A DNA stretch of 64,000 nt from [Phialemoniopsis] sp. UDSM-2020 (taxonomy: Eukaryota; Ascomycota; Sordariomycetes; Thyridiales; Thyridiaceae), in contig JAEILZ010000001.1 in the NCBI GenBank assembly GCA_018873225.1, positions 7,874,001 through 7,938,000 of the forward strand. Reading direction: 5' to 3'. Every line of letters starts with the position of its first letter. The stretch's first letter is position 1. This document shows, piece after piece, positions 12,907-24,172 of this stretch. The notes under the pieces are model-generated. The model was not told where the DNA came from and searched no databases. It saw only the letters and a program-made list of their open reading frames with translations. A program made the translations under genes and the position numbers.

Positions 12907-13630
12907 GGTGGCGAAGGGTTGATGATGGCTAAGAGGATGACAGCCTCGAGGCCAGCCTGGGATTTGTTTGACAAAGTCCGCAGCTCCGCAGTAACAAAGT
13001 CCGCAATGTGACGACGAGCAGAGCTTAGCTAGGCAGAGTGTGCGCTACACCAGTAACGTTTCTGAAAGAGGAAGAAACTTCCAGTATACAGGTCGACTGA
13101 TGACAAGAATGACACAGAGAAGGGAGTAGACTGAGTAAATGTCGTCTGTTGATCAAGTCAGCTACGCATCTAACACGGTTCGGGTATGTACGTCACAATA
13201 CCGTTCCAGGGCTCAAGATGGGGACTGCTCTTTGGGTCAATGCAGATGGACAGGGCTGCACATTTGATATATAGAGTGTTCCCTTTGATGATTCTTATTT
13301 CTGCACAGCCGGACGAAGAGTAAGACAAGGCTATTTGTAATACAAACGACGACTGCTGTCATGCCATGTAGAGTCGTGAAGTGAGGCCGTTGAAACCGGC
13401 GACGGGTCGATGTGATTGGTTTGGTGATCAGTAGCGCGCATCAGGCCATTTGGGGTTTAGCGCCATCATTTATTGTGGTCCCTGAATTTTTCGCATCATA
13501 CAATTCTTTTGATGGACCGTGATGCTCTCGAGACAGAAAGCCGATCTGTATCCTCGCTCTCCTTTTCTTTCCATTCGGTCATAGTCGTGTATTCATCTCC
13601 CCACGGTGTGATCTACCTCTGCTAGTCATC
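12907..13630. promoter_or_regulatory. Shared upstream region between the Zn2Cys6 gene and the RRM gene
   Basis: About 720 bp lies between divergent starts and must hold both promoters. The part just before 13630 is pyrimidine-rich (CTCTCCTTTTCTTTCC), consistent with the start region of the plus-strand RRM gene. I see no convincing TATA box or other named site. Confidence 0.5.
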
Positions 13631-14626
13631 ATGTAAGCAAACAATCGTCTTGGTGATTTACTATATGCGACTAGAGTAGGCAATTGACCAACCCCTTTAC
13701 AGGCAATCTCTTCGTCGCGCAGCTCTCCGGACTGCTCTCTCGGCCTCGCGTGCCGTTGTCGTCAAGCCCCAGCCCACCTTCTTCGCCCAGAATGCGAGCA
13801 TCGCTCGGGCCTGCGCCGTCCCGGCCGTCCGCTGTTTCTCGCAATCTTCTCCCTTCTTAAACTCTAGCGTCGAGGAGACCGCAGACAGCCAGGTAGTGCA
13901 GGAGGCCATCAAGTCAGTCGACGAGGCTGAGGCTGGTACCGGTGCCACGGTTACCAACCCCGAGTACGACGAAAGCAAGGGCGAGACCCCCCACGGCATC
14001 TTCTGCAGGAACATCGTCTTTGACGCCACCGAGGAGCTGCTCACCGAGGCCTTTTCAAAATACGGCGATATTTCGGGCGTCGCTATTGCCAGGGACCCTC
14101 GCGGCCTGAGCAAGGGGTGAGTTGGCCATACCTGTATACGAGGACTGCGGCAGCAGCTGACCTATCACTCACCTATAGATTCGCCTTCGTCTGGTACAAG
14201 ACCGCCGAGGCTGCGGCCAGCGCCGTGCAGGAGGCCAACGGTTCCTTCTGGCACGGCCGTCGCCTGCACGTCTCGCCACGCACCAAGACCCCCAGGAAGG
14301 GCGGCGCTCCGCGTACCGGGGAGCCCACGCGATCGCTGTACATTGGCAACATCCCCTACGAGACGACCGACGCCGAGCTCAACCGCATGTTCCGCGGCCT
14401 CGACAACGTCACTGATATTCGTGTCGCCGTCGACCGCACGACTGGCTGGCCCCGCGGCTTCGCCCACGCCGATTTCACCGATGTCGAGTCGTGTACCAAG
14501 GCGAAAGAGAAGCTGGCGGGCACAAACATCAACGGTCGCGAGCTCCGCTTTGACTTTGCAGGCCAAGCCCAGGGCTTTACTGGCAGAAAGAACACCCCCC
14601 CTGCCTCCCAGGACAGTGAGGCCTAA
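13631..14626 (+). CDS. Mitochondrial RNA-binding protein with two RRMs; start codon split by an intron
   Basis: Proposed exons 13631..13632, 13703..14116, 14179..14626, 287 aa. The ATG is divided: AT, then intron 13633..13702 (GTAAGC...ACAG), then G, giving MQSLRRAALRTALSASR. Exon 2 has no other early Met, so this splice is needed for a full protein; unspliced RNA reads ATG TAA. The N-terminus is Arg/Ser/Ala-rich and ends in VRCFSQSS, a typical fungal mitochondrial presequence with a processing site. RRM1 has RNP2 FCRNIVF and RNP1 GFAFVWY, the latter completed across intron 2. RRM2 has RNP2 LYIGNIPY and RNP1 RGFAHADF. A role in mitochondrial RNA processing or translation is inferred. It lies between a Zn2Cys6 gene and PEX5. 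Confidence 0.9.
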
Positions 14627-15569
14627 GCAAGCACCTAAGCAAGCCAATTGGGGAGATGCTTGTATGCTCCCTGTGAGATCCGCCCAGGGAGAGGGCCGAA
14701 TGAGCCATGATGAGGAAGAGGGTTGTGCCTGGAGAGGGGCACCTGTAAAACAGCACATGTACATGAACCTACTGTCTTGTAATCTGAGAGCATGCAGTGT
14801 ACTTTATTCAATAGATCATCGCCTACTTTGTTACATCATACTCCAACTCGTGTTGTACAGCATGGATACCTAGATTCGCATAACCGCCCGTGGAGAATGC
14901 AAAGGACAGCCGCGTCCGGCCACGTCTTTGTCTTGGTTTGGCTTCTGCTGTGACTTTGTAGATATTTGTTTGCAAAGGACCACCCGAACATACATACTTA
15001 GCAGCATTGGGCAGGCCACAAATGGATACATAAGTACATGGATGGGAGACCAACATTGAAGCGAGCGGATCCGGAGAGGCTCCATGAAAATTGAGCCTCG
15101 GTAGTTTCGCGGGGTGGCGGTAGGTGACCAGAAACCGGGGGATTCCACCGCTAACAGGCGCCGCTTCCGTACCCACAGGCTTTCAGTACAGCGCCCTCTG
15201 CAGCGTTCTGACTGGCCGTGACTGACTGTGACTGGTTATGACTGGCTTGCCACACCCGAGCACATGCCCCGAAAGCGCATTACAAACCCCCAGACCCACC
15301 AGGGCACCCCCCTATCGCCCCGACCAACCGACGCTTTCCTGCTCCGCAATGCATCATCTTTCTCTCCCCATTCATTCAATCTGAAGTTGAGGGCGGTCTT
15401 GTCACTTTTTTCTTGGGTCTTGATGCCTAATTTCTCTTGACCCTGTGTTCTGGATATCTCCGCGCGGTGGCTCTTTGCTTCGCTTTTCCACTCTGTATCC
15501 TTCATCTCTCTATCACTTATTCAACACACCCGCCGACCCCCGGCCTGACTGCAACCCCACCCCGGCACC
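14627..15569. other. Intergenic: 3' flank of the RRM gene and PEX5 promoter
   Basis: About 940 bp without a supportable gene. The right part (15,350-15,560) is pyrimidine-rich on the plus strand and reads into the PEX5 start context (GGCACCATGTC), so it is probably the PEX5 leader. Confidence 0.5.
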
Positions 15570-17586
15570 ATGTCATTCCTCGGCGGCGCAGAGTGCTCGA
15601 CCGCGGGCAACCCGCTCAGCCAGTTCTCCAAACATGTTCACGATGACAATAGCCTCCAGAGAGACCGCCTTGTGGGTAGGGGCCCCAACGGCACTCTCGG
15701 CGGCTTTCGCAGCGCCGGTAGGAACGGCCCGCAGGATGAGGTACGCCTTCCGCCGTCACCGTCTCCCGTGCAGACGACTAGAGACCTGTTACTGATGGCT
15801 GACGTGTGACCCGTGACAGATGATGAACGGCTTCATGCAGCAGGCACCCGAGATGCCCCTCGAGCACGGACCTATGAGTCAGGTCAGGATCGATCCTGCC
15901 GCGCAAGGCGCCCACCTCCGAGCCCAGTCCGCGTCCCCAACCTGGGCCGACGACTTCCAGAGGGGCCAGTCGCCCATGGAGGCCGGCCCTTTCAATGCTC
16001 CTCCCGGCGCCCACTTCAGCGCCGACGAGTTTGCCAAGTTTCGACAGATGAGCCAGCAGCCCTCGTCCTCGCGCCAGAGCCCCATGCCCGGAGCGCAACA
16101 GCAGCAGCACAGGCCGATGATGGGCGTCGGTATGATGAACATGGGCATGAACCGCGGCATGATGTCTCAGCCCATGTACCAGCCCATGTTCTCACCGGCC
16201 CAGCAACAGTATCAGATGCACCCGGAGCAGCAGCAAGACGTCCAGGGCAAGGGCAAGGGGAAGGTGGTCGAGCTGGACGATCACAAGTGGGAGGAGCAGT
16301 TCGCCCAGATCGAGCTGCAGGACAAGCAAGAGGCCGACGAGGCGGCCGCAATGGAGCCCGAGCTCAACAAGATGGACGAGCAACACACAGAGACGGGCTA
16401 CGGCGACCTCGAGTCAATATGGAACGGCATCCAGGCCGAGTCGGCGGCGATGCAGGAGCTGCAAAACGAGGAAGATTTCACAGACATGAAATGGGACAGC
16501 TCCGACTGGAATAAGTTTGGTGACTGGGATATGAATGGCCGCATGGGTGCGGATCCGACCGTCGAGGAGTACCTATTTGAGGAGGAGAACATCTTCAATG
16601 ACCAGGTCAACCCCTTCGAGGAGGGCATCCGCATCATGAACGAAGGTGGGAATCTCTCTCTCGCCGCCCTGGCCTTCGAGGCCGCAGCCCAGAAGGACCC
16701 CAAGCATGTCGAGGCGTGGGTACACCTCGGCTCGGCCCAGGCGCAGAACGAAAAGGAGGAAGCCGCCATCCGCGCCCTCGAGCACGCCGTCAAACTTGAC
16801 CCCAACAACCTGCCCGCGCTTATGGGCCTCGCCGTCTCGTACACCAACGAGGGTTACGACAGCACCGCCTACCGCACACTCGAGCGCTGGCTCTCGGTCA
16901 GGTACCCGGCCATCATCTCGCCCAACCAGCTCTCCTCGGCCGCCGAGATGGGCTTCACCGACCGCCAGCAGCTCCACGAAAAGGTCACCGACCTCTTCAT
17001 CCAGGCCGCCCAGCTCAGCCCGGACGGCGAGCATATGGACCCCGACGTGCAGGTCGGACTGGGCGTCCTCTTCTACGGCGCCGAGGAGTACGACAAGGCC
17101 GTCGACTGTTTCAGCGCCGCCCTCGCCTCGTCCGAGCAGGGCACCTCGAACCAGCGCAGCCAGGTGCATCTGCTATGGAACCGCCTGGGCGCCACCCTCG
17201 CCAACTCGGGCCGCTCCGAGGAGGCCATTGCCGCCTACGAAAAGGCCCTCTCGATCCACGCCAACTTTGTGCGCGCCCGCTACAACCTCGGCGTCAGCTG
17301 CATCAACATTGGCTGCCATGCCGAGGCCGCGGCGCACTTGCTGGCCGCGCTCAACATGCACAAGGAGGTCGAGAAGCAGGGGCGCGAGAAGGCGCGCGAG
17401 ATCCTCGGCGGCGCGGGCGGCGACTTTAGTGACGAGCGCATCGACCGCATGACGACGCAGAACCGCAGCACGACGCTATACGACACGTTACGCCGCGTCT
17501 TTGGCCAGATGGGTCGGCGCGACCTGGCCGAGAAGGTGATCGTCGGCATGGACCCGGAGATGTTCAGGGGCGAGTTTGACTTTTGA
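15570..17586 (+). CDS. PEX5: Peroxisomal targeting signal 1 receptor PEX5
   Basis: Cycling receptor that binds the C-terminal SKL-type signal of matrix proteins in the cytosol and docks at the peroxisome membrane. Exons 15570..15740 and 15820..17586 (intron GTACGC...ACAG) give 645 aa, normal for fungi. The N-terminus has the conserved Cys9 in a GAECSTAGNPLSQF context, the expected site of monoubiquitin for recycling. Pentapeptide-type docking motifs are visible: WADDF near residue 99 and WEEQF near 214, plus a WNKF. A Gln/Met-rich low-complexity stretch lies between them. From about residue 290 tandem TPRs follow (AWVHLGSAQAQNEKEEAAI, ARYNLGVSCINIG), forming the PTS1-binding domain. The C-terminus ends in FRGEFDF. 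PXMP4 follows in convergent orientation. Confidence 0.97.
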
Positions 17587-18286
17587 GGGCGAGGACAAAG
17601 ATGAGGAGGCGCATGGGTATTCGAGAGAGAGTAGTGACTCCGTTGTCGATACGATGAAGAAGCGGGATTGTATAAAACTGGGCGGTGGCCAGCGAACTAG
17701 ACATCGCGGCGCCCCTGCTACAGGAGTGAGCATCGCCGTCAGCAGCAGCGAGGGCCGGTTCGGCCTGTCTGGGGTGCACTTCTGGGAATTGGCCATTCGG
17801 CACCGTGATAGCATAGATGGTATTCATTATTAGATCGGCGAATTCCACGCTCTGAATTTTGGTGCATTGTTGGAGCGTATCCCTTAGTGCTGGTGCTGAC
17901 GATCTCGTGAATATGTTATCAACGCATTGTTGATGATCGGTTCCTTTTTTTCTCACTACGCCCTTCCCGTGCAAGTCAACAATCAAGCAAAGCTTCGGAC
18001 GGAGAAGGGAAGGGCATGATCATAGCTTATATTAGATTCGACCTCTTGAAGAAAGAAAGTCAGTTCCGATACAGTATGTTCGTTACATTGTATACAACAC
18101 CATTAACCCAGCAGTTGTGTTCCAAGACACAATGTTATTTCCCAGTACAGCACTTGTCATACAGAATTATGATATGGTGACTGCTATAACCTGGCTCAAA
18201 GGCTTGACCTCTCACATTAGAGAGTCTAGTGAAGTCGGACACAGACTGACAAAACACGAGAGAAAAGCTGGGTCAATCACAAACGA
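17587..18286. other. Intergenic: PEX5 3' flank
   Basis: About 700 bp, AT-richer than the PEX5 coding part. I see no gene here. Confidence 0.5.
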
Positions 18287-18601
18287 TTATTGGTTTACGT
18301 ATTGAAAAATCTTGGGTACTTGATGTAGATAGTGGGACAGACAGAGGTGAACAGTTACATCAACCGATACGGCCTCCTCATCGCCATCCGGGCCCTCTCT
18401 GCACCCCTCCTCCTCGTCAAACTGCCGCTGCTGAGCATCGAGGATCATATGCAAAGACTCCAGGAACTCCCTATGCTGCTTTCGGATGCCCCTTGGGAGA
18501 CTTCACTTTCACAACGGGCCATTACCCAATACCGAGAGGGCCAAGCGCCAAATTGTACCCTCTGCGAAGCCCGAAGGCACAAACAAGCCTGGTCGCTCCA
18601 T
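18287..18601 (-). pseudogene. Possible decayed short coding sequence
   Basis: On the minus strand an ATG at 18601 opens a frame that reads like protein (MERPGLFVPSGFAEGTIWRL). It hits two TGA codons at codons 31 and 33, then continues in the same frame with helical, charged text (GIRKQHREFLESLHMILDAQ, then FDEEE) to TAA at 18289..18287, 105 codons in all. Both TGAs are one C-to-T step from CGA (Arg). No intron of normal size removes them cleanly. It may be a pseudogene, a sequencing error, or a chance frame. I do not recognise a family. Confidence 0.35.
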
Positions 18602-18819
18602 GTTAGCTGTCGTTCAGGTCAAGGCGACGTGTGACACGAACCGGTGCCCGGAGGGGTGGCGGGCTATTCCACTGCTCGAGGGGGAAGCAGTTCGACTCTT
18701 GCTGTTGCCGCCGCCGACCGCCCGCCGACTCTCTTGAGGCTGAGGATGGGGCCGCCTCGCGAGGAGAGGGTGGGAGGAGAGTAGTGGCGGCTGCTGCAGC
18801 AGGTGCCTGCGGTATGGGG

Positions 18820-18940
18820 GCATCCTGCTGGTGGTGGCGGTAGCGGTGGTGATGGTGATGGTGGTGATGATGGGTGATGGACTATGTGTGATGATGCGCG
18901 TCTTCGCCGCTGTCACCGCCACCGTCGCTGCTGTTGCTGC

Positions 18941-18971
<31 letters not shown>

Positions 18972-19146
18972 GCTGCTACCGCTGTTGGTGGTGGTGGCGG
19001 CGACGGTGGCGGTGACGAGAGCGATTGTTCTGCCTCTCTCTCTCGCTCTCCCTTCGTGTATGTATGTGTGTGTGTGTGTGTGTATGTTTCGATGAACGCC
19101 CTGTGAGGGTGTGATATGTATGTATATATGTATATATATATATATT
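18820..19146. repeat. Cluster of simple-sequence repeats
   Basis: Several different microsatellites follow each other: GGTGAT/GATGGT-type repeats (~18833-18880), a GCT/TTG trinucleotide block (~18925-18975, about ten TTG units), GGTGGC-type repeats to 19015, a TG dinucleotide run (~19065-19084) and a TATG/TA run (~19108-19146). Open frames across it encode only homopolymeric Asn, Thr-His or Val and are not credible genes. Confidence 0.9.
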
Positions 19147-19724
19147 GAAAGTAATGCTGCATCCAAAGAAAAGAAAAAAGAACTGCAAGTCCGAGGAAGA
19201 ATGATATTGCTTAGAGGTTGATAGAAAATACTTCCGGCGAGTGGGGTGTTTAAGTATGCCTCGATCTGCCGTCGATGGGCGATGCATGCTGGCACAATAT
19301 CGGCATAGACGCAGTTGCCTGGAGCTTTCCTCGACATATCAGAGCAAGAACACATGGCCATTTTGCATCTGACAGAGGAAGTGGTCATACAAGCACTCCG
19401 AGCACCGCAGACCCAGGAAGGAAGCATGATCATGCAAAGAAGGAAGAGATAAACAAAGCCATTCTTGCGCCTGCCAGTGCTGTATCAAACAATAAACGCC
19501 GTCTAAATCCGCAGTCGCGTCTCGCAGCCTCGGTTGAGCCTATGCCCGAGTTCATGCCAATCAAATCCCAAAGACCATGGAAACAGTAATGCGTACACCA
19601 CACCACCTCGTCCTCCAGCCTCTGCCACCATCTACATTGCATCCTCCGTCTTCTTGATCGACAAAGTAGTACATTCCGGTATCCAGTCTCTTGCCCGCAA
19701 CGTGCCCGCAGCTCCACGCCCATC
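19147..19724. other. Intergenic between the repeat cluster and the PXMP4 3' end
   Basis: About 580 bp without a supportable gene. It probably includes the 3' untranslated region of the minus-strand PXMP4 gene. Confidence 0.5.
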
Positions 19725-20738
19725 CTACTTGTTGTGCCACAGAAAGTTGCGCAGCGAGTCCCACTCGTCGCTCTGCTGGTAGATGTAGCTCATGCTGCTG
19801 CGCAGGCTGGGCTGCAGCTCGGCGGCGTGCCACCGGAACAGCCACATGACCATGCCCCAGCTGGCGGCCGCGAAGACGGGCCAGGCGTGGTGGCTGATTT
19901 TGGCCGAGAGGTCCGGGCGGGACACGACGGGCAGGCCGCGGCCCGGCTCGACGGCCATGCGCGCGAGGGCGAGGACGACGCGCGCAAAGACGTAGATGCA
20001 GATCTGCTGGCTGACGGAGCTGATCTTGCCCGTGCGTTTGGAACGCCCGCCGAAGACGAGGTAGCCGCCCACGAGGCCGGCGAGGAACGAGTCGTAGGGT
20101 CCTGTTTGTGTGCGTCGGTAGGTTAGGTGGTCCGCTCTTGGACATACTTTAGGGGGGCGAGGAACGGCGGCTGCTTACCCTCCTTGCCGGGCGTGGCGCC
20201 GAAGCGCTTCAGCAGCATGCATCCCAGCTTGTACACCGTCGCAAACTTGGCCAGGTTTCGGGCATGTGTCCTCGTAGCCCGGAAGACGAGCCAGATCTTT
20301 TCTCGGAAGCTGTTTATGGGGGAGACACACAAAGTCAGCGTTCGTTGCGTGAGCAAGTGCCTCTCGGCAAGATAAGAGGGCGTGTGTACGTACGTTCCGG
20401 ATCTAAAGAGAAAGATCATGCTGTGCCGCCACAACAGTCGCCATTAGCAAAGTTATTCACCCTGGGAGCATAACTCGAGATAGGGAGCATCTCCGTACAC
20501 AAGCGCATGCGGAAACCGCACTTTACAGCCGTAGACGGCGCCATTGCGGGCGCCCTTGACGATGGCGAGCAGGTCGTGGTATTTCGGGTCGAGGATGATG
20601 CGCTCAATTGAGCCCTGCGAAACAGAAGGTGGAAAGTCAGCGACGGGCCCCAAACTCGATGGACTGCCTTGCCATCCGGTCACCCTAGCTAGAAGCAATT
20701 GTTTTACGCACCTTGAGGCTCTGGAGAGCGCCGTCCAT
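19725..20738 (-). CDS. Peroxisomal membrane protein 4 (PMP24/PXMP4), Tim17 superfamily
   Basis: Integral peroxisomal membrane protein of the Tim17/22/23-PMP24 superfamily; exact role unsettled. Proposed exons (minus): 20738..20712, 20614..20499, 20420..20394, 20309..20179, 20101..19725, giving 225 aa, close to the animal protein. The splices rebuild the family pattern: K|GSIERIILDPKYHDLLAIVK, GARNGAVYGCKVRFPHAL|VMIFLFRSG, then FREKIWLVFRATRTHARNLA, then YDSFLAGLVGGYLVFG, and near the end LQPSLRSSMSYIYQQSDEW. Exon 3 is only 27 nt. Several Gly-rich hydrophobic segments are consistent with four membrane helices. It converges on PEX5, a second peroxisomal gene. Confidence 0.92.
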
Positions 20739-21564
20739 TGTGCCTCGGCAAAAGTGTCGAGTCAGTTGGTGTGGCTTTCGAGTGGCGCGTGCAGGCGAGC
20801 ACACACGATAGAATAGATGCAGAGAGCAGTCAGTCTACCTCATTGGGATAAGATGCAGGGCCTGTGTTAGATTGACAAGAAACGTAAGTAGTAAGAAGAT
20901 TCAGGACAAGTTGTTTTGAGGAAGTCGAGAGGTGTGGTGTGGTGTGCGACAGACAGGTCGAGATGGGAAACGAGCATGTGGTGTGGAGTTTGTCCAGCAA
21001 TGATGACAAGCTCGGCATAAAAGAACCGCTGGAAATGGATTGGCTACAGGCCGTCAGTCGCCTTAATTAGCGTCTTGCTTCCCCGCGATTCAAGGACCCG
21101 TGGGCGGCTTCAGCCATTCCTCGCCATGACGCAGTGGAGACCAGGGGTGGACGCTTCGCTGTGTGCCTTTCTTGACTAATGGAGTAAGTACCTACATACA
21201 AGTGCAGCAATTGATTTCTGGCATGTGAAGATTTTCCATTTTCGGTAGAGGCACGCGGTTAGGCGCTTTCATGTGCAAATGATAGAGAGTCTTACAAGAT
21301 CATTATTGTCCAGCTTGTGCATTATCCTAGTTTCCATGAACATTACTATTTGATTCTGTTGATTGACTGGGATTCCCCTAATGCTCCAGATGTCAATCGC
21401 TTTTCTTGTTCGTTCGTCCATTCCCGAGCCGGCGCTCTTACCTCGGGCTGGAGTTCTAGCTTCCGGCGATTTCTTTTCCCGCCCTCAACTCGGCCCCGGG
21501 TCCCGGGGACCAGACCTCACCTCAAGCTCGTGTATTCTCCTTCTAGCTCTTGTGATTCCCACCA
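20739..21564. other. Intergenic: PXMP4 upstream region and SET-gene 3' flank
   Basis: About 830 bp between the start of one minus-strand gene and the end of the next. A pyrimidine-rich stretch on the minus strand near 20,900-21,000 may be the PXMP4 leader. No further gene is seen. Confidence 0.5.
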
Positions 21565-22866
21565 TCATTCATTCCCAACATCAACATCGCCAGCTCCCCA
21601 CCTCCGCTTCCCCCACGTCCAGTGCGCCCTCGGCTCCATCGCCAGCCTCCGCAGCCCGCCCGCCTCGCCCGCGCCCGGCCCGATGAACGCGTCCGCCGCG
21701 TCAGCCGCCCTCACCGCCCACTCCCGCGCCTCGGCCGTCCGCCCAAACAGCGCAAAGTTGGTCGCCGCCCGCACGTACGCCAGCATCAGGTCCGCGTCCA
21801 GCCCGGCCCCGCGCAGCATCCGCACCAGCTCCGGCCCGTCCCCGGGCCCCACGGCGCCAGAGGCGTAGTCATCGAGCGCGGCCTCGAGCCGCTCCACGCG
21901 CGCCACGGCGGCGTCGTCATCGGCGGCGAGGAGGCAGGCCGCGCACGCGCACTCGAAGCCCCAGTGGTCGCGCAGGCGCGCGCGCCGCTCGGCTCCCGGG
22001 GCGCGCGGGTCGACGTACGAGGCCGTGATCTCGTCGCCGGGCCTGATGTCGCGCACTGCGACGACGAGCTGGGTTAGTCCGGCGAAGCGGTTTCGCGTGC
22101 TGTTCGCGGCTCGTCAGATATTTCTTGCTTTGCTTCTTCATTTGTTTTTCGTGTCCCATGTGAACCACCACCAGGGGGAAGACACTCACTTTGGCCTGCA
22201 GTCATGATTGAGCAGCGCTATGTGCGGAAAGCTCCCAATGTAGTCCAGCTCGTCCGTGTCCACAGGCTGGAGGTACCCGTTGCGGTCCATCTTGCCGAAG
22301 GCGCCCGTCCCGATCTGTCCCTCGTAGTCGCGCCTCCGCGCCAGCGGCAGGTGCTCCAGCGCCGATGCATAAAAGTGCTCGCGCCGCCTCGGGTCCAGCC
22401 CGCCGCCATTGTGCACGGGTAGGTCCACCGACAGCGCCGCCGTCTCGACGATGACGATCTCGCCCTCGCGGATCGTGCGGTTGGCGACGAGGCCCCGGCC
22501 CTTGCCCGGTACCTGCGCCTCGTAGTACGGCGGCGGGCCCTGCGGCGGGCGCTCGGCTGGCGCGGTCATATCGGCCAGGATGACCGCGGCGGCAGCTTCC
22601 GTCGCGATGAGGACGGAGCCGCCGCCGCCGTAGACCGGGTTCACGTAGATGCAGTGCTCCCCCGCGCACTCCTCCGGGCCGGACCAGCCGCTGGCGGTCT
22701 GGATGGTTGGGGCCCGCGATCCCGTGCAGGTAGGCTCTCGATCTGGCTCGAGGGGACTTCTCCGCCGGCAAGATCTGAGGTGGTCGTGTCCTTGTGCTCT
22801 GGCTGTAGCGTTCCAAAGAAATATGCAAAAGCGCACAAGAGTATGTGACCGCATCTTGTAAGTCAA
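21565..22866 (-). CDS. SET-domain protein (SMYD-like, no MYND finger)
   Basis: Predicted protein lysine methyltransferase or pseudo-enzyme. Exons 22866..22190 and 22099..21565 (intron GTGAGT...ACAG) give 403 aa. The SET fold is visible: YYEAQVPGKGRGLVANRTI, EGEIVIVETA, FPHIALLNHDCRPN joined across the intron, VRDIRPGDEITASYVD, and a post-SET cysteine motif HWGFECACAACL. A tail of helical Ala-rich text follows. The N-terminus (MRSHTLVRFCIFLWNATARAQG from an internal Met5) resembles a weak signal peptide, and CAGEHCIYVNP follows, so secretion or an ER route is possible. The start is therefore uncertain (22866 or 22854). Substrate unknown. Confidence 0.88.
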
Positions 22867-24172
22867 CCGTAGAGGTGGGCTCTAGCGGCTAAGGCTTTGA
22901 ACAGAGCCACCCTGCAACGGGCGTTTTGCTTGCACTTTGTGCAACGTTGCGTGGAATGAAAAAGAAATCAGACCAGCTGAGCATTTTGACGATTCGGCTT
23001 TGGTGAGAAAAGAAACCATTCCTCCTAGCTAGGTAGCTTGATCAATTGCTTCTTAGAGTTGTGCCCCTGGCTACCAAGGAGGTGTACCTAGTCCGCGTAG
23101 CCTCCAAGACCGTCAAGCTCGTGCCCACCACGATTAAGAAATCACATAAAGTCATCATTATGTCATACGACCTCGTTTTAGTGAGATCTTTGCACAAACA
23201 CCAGAGACAGGTTTGAAAATACGGTATAAAACTTTAAGATAAGGAGGCCGAATCGATGTAGAGATGAACTGCGAACAAGCAAACGTTCTATTGGCCCCAA
23301 ATCTGATGGGGCAAGGTAGACTAATGATAGACTGACGAGCCTTAGAAGCGCATTGAACTGTACGGGTTATCCATTGGATAGGAGTACCAAAGGCTTGTTG
23401 CCCATCAGGAGACATTAATGTGCAGTGATGCGGCTGTTGCCTCGATCATCCACCTACCGATTATCGGTTGAATATGCTTGCCTAGGAACCATATTTGCAG
23501 TCTTGCAAAAGAGTTAGCATTGTTGACCGATAAAGGACAGCACATCTTGAGGAATAGGGAAGAACCCGTAAAATCATACATCCAAGGAAGATTGTACGCT
23601 CATCACACGTCTCAAAGGCTCGAGTGACGGTTTGCGTGGAAACTGCGAATAGTGTGGGAAATTGAATCATGTAGGGGTAGAGAGAATAGAATGAATGTAG
23701 TCACTTACCCGACGTGCAGTCGCAGAGTTCCTGCTCTGCTCCTGGAGGTGCAGTGGTCGATTTGAAATACCTAAGGTGAGGTGGGAAGAAAAGAAAAGTT
23801 GAAATCGCTGAAGGCCTCGAAATTATTTAAATAAGCTCCATTCGTTTGGTGGGGCTCAGCGCACGGGTCACGCCCAGAGCACTGGTAACTACGGAGTACA
23901 CTTCTTAGAAATCAACACCGTAGATTGCAGCCAGGAGAATTAGATACTGCAATGATGAACGCAATTCTCGTGTCATTGATACTATAGACATGTCTTCTGA
24001 CGCGCTGAGATCATTTTTATGCTATCTATCTGTTTTTGGGAGCCCAAACTGCTCCGCCTTATAAGTCAATCTCTAGGGTCATGTCATCCCCCGAACGACG
24101 CCAAACGCCCAAGATGCAATGTGCTTTTCGCGAAAATCCTCAAGACCACCACCAACTTCCAAAATTTGGCAA
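22867..24172. other. AT-richer intergenic region, no supportable gene
   Basis: About 1.3 kb, visibly lower in GC than the flanking genes. Small minus-strand frames exist (23158..23415, 23482..23670) without recognisable content. On the minus strand a good donor (GG|GTAAGTGAC at about 23710) and a plausible acceptor (TTCGCAG near 23645), with a CT-rich stretch near 23790, hint at a spliced noncoding or very short transcript, but the evidence is thin. Confidence 0.4.

Noticed and set aside
18882..19433. Minus-strand frame with poly-Asn and Thr-His runs
   Set aside because: Produced by the microsatellites; no non-repetitive protein-like text.
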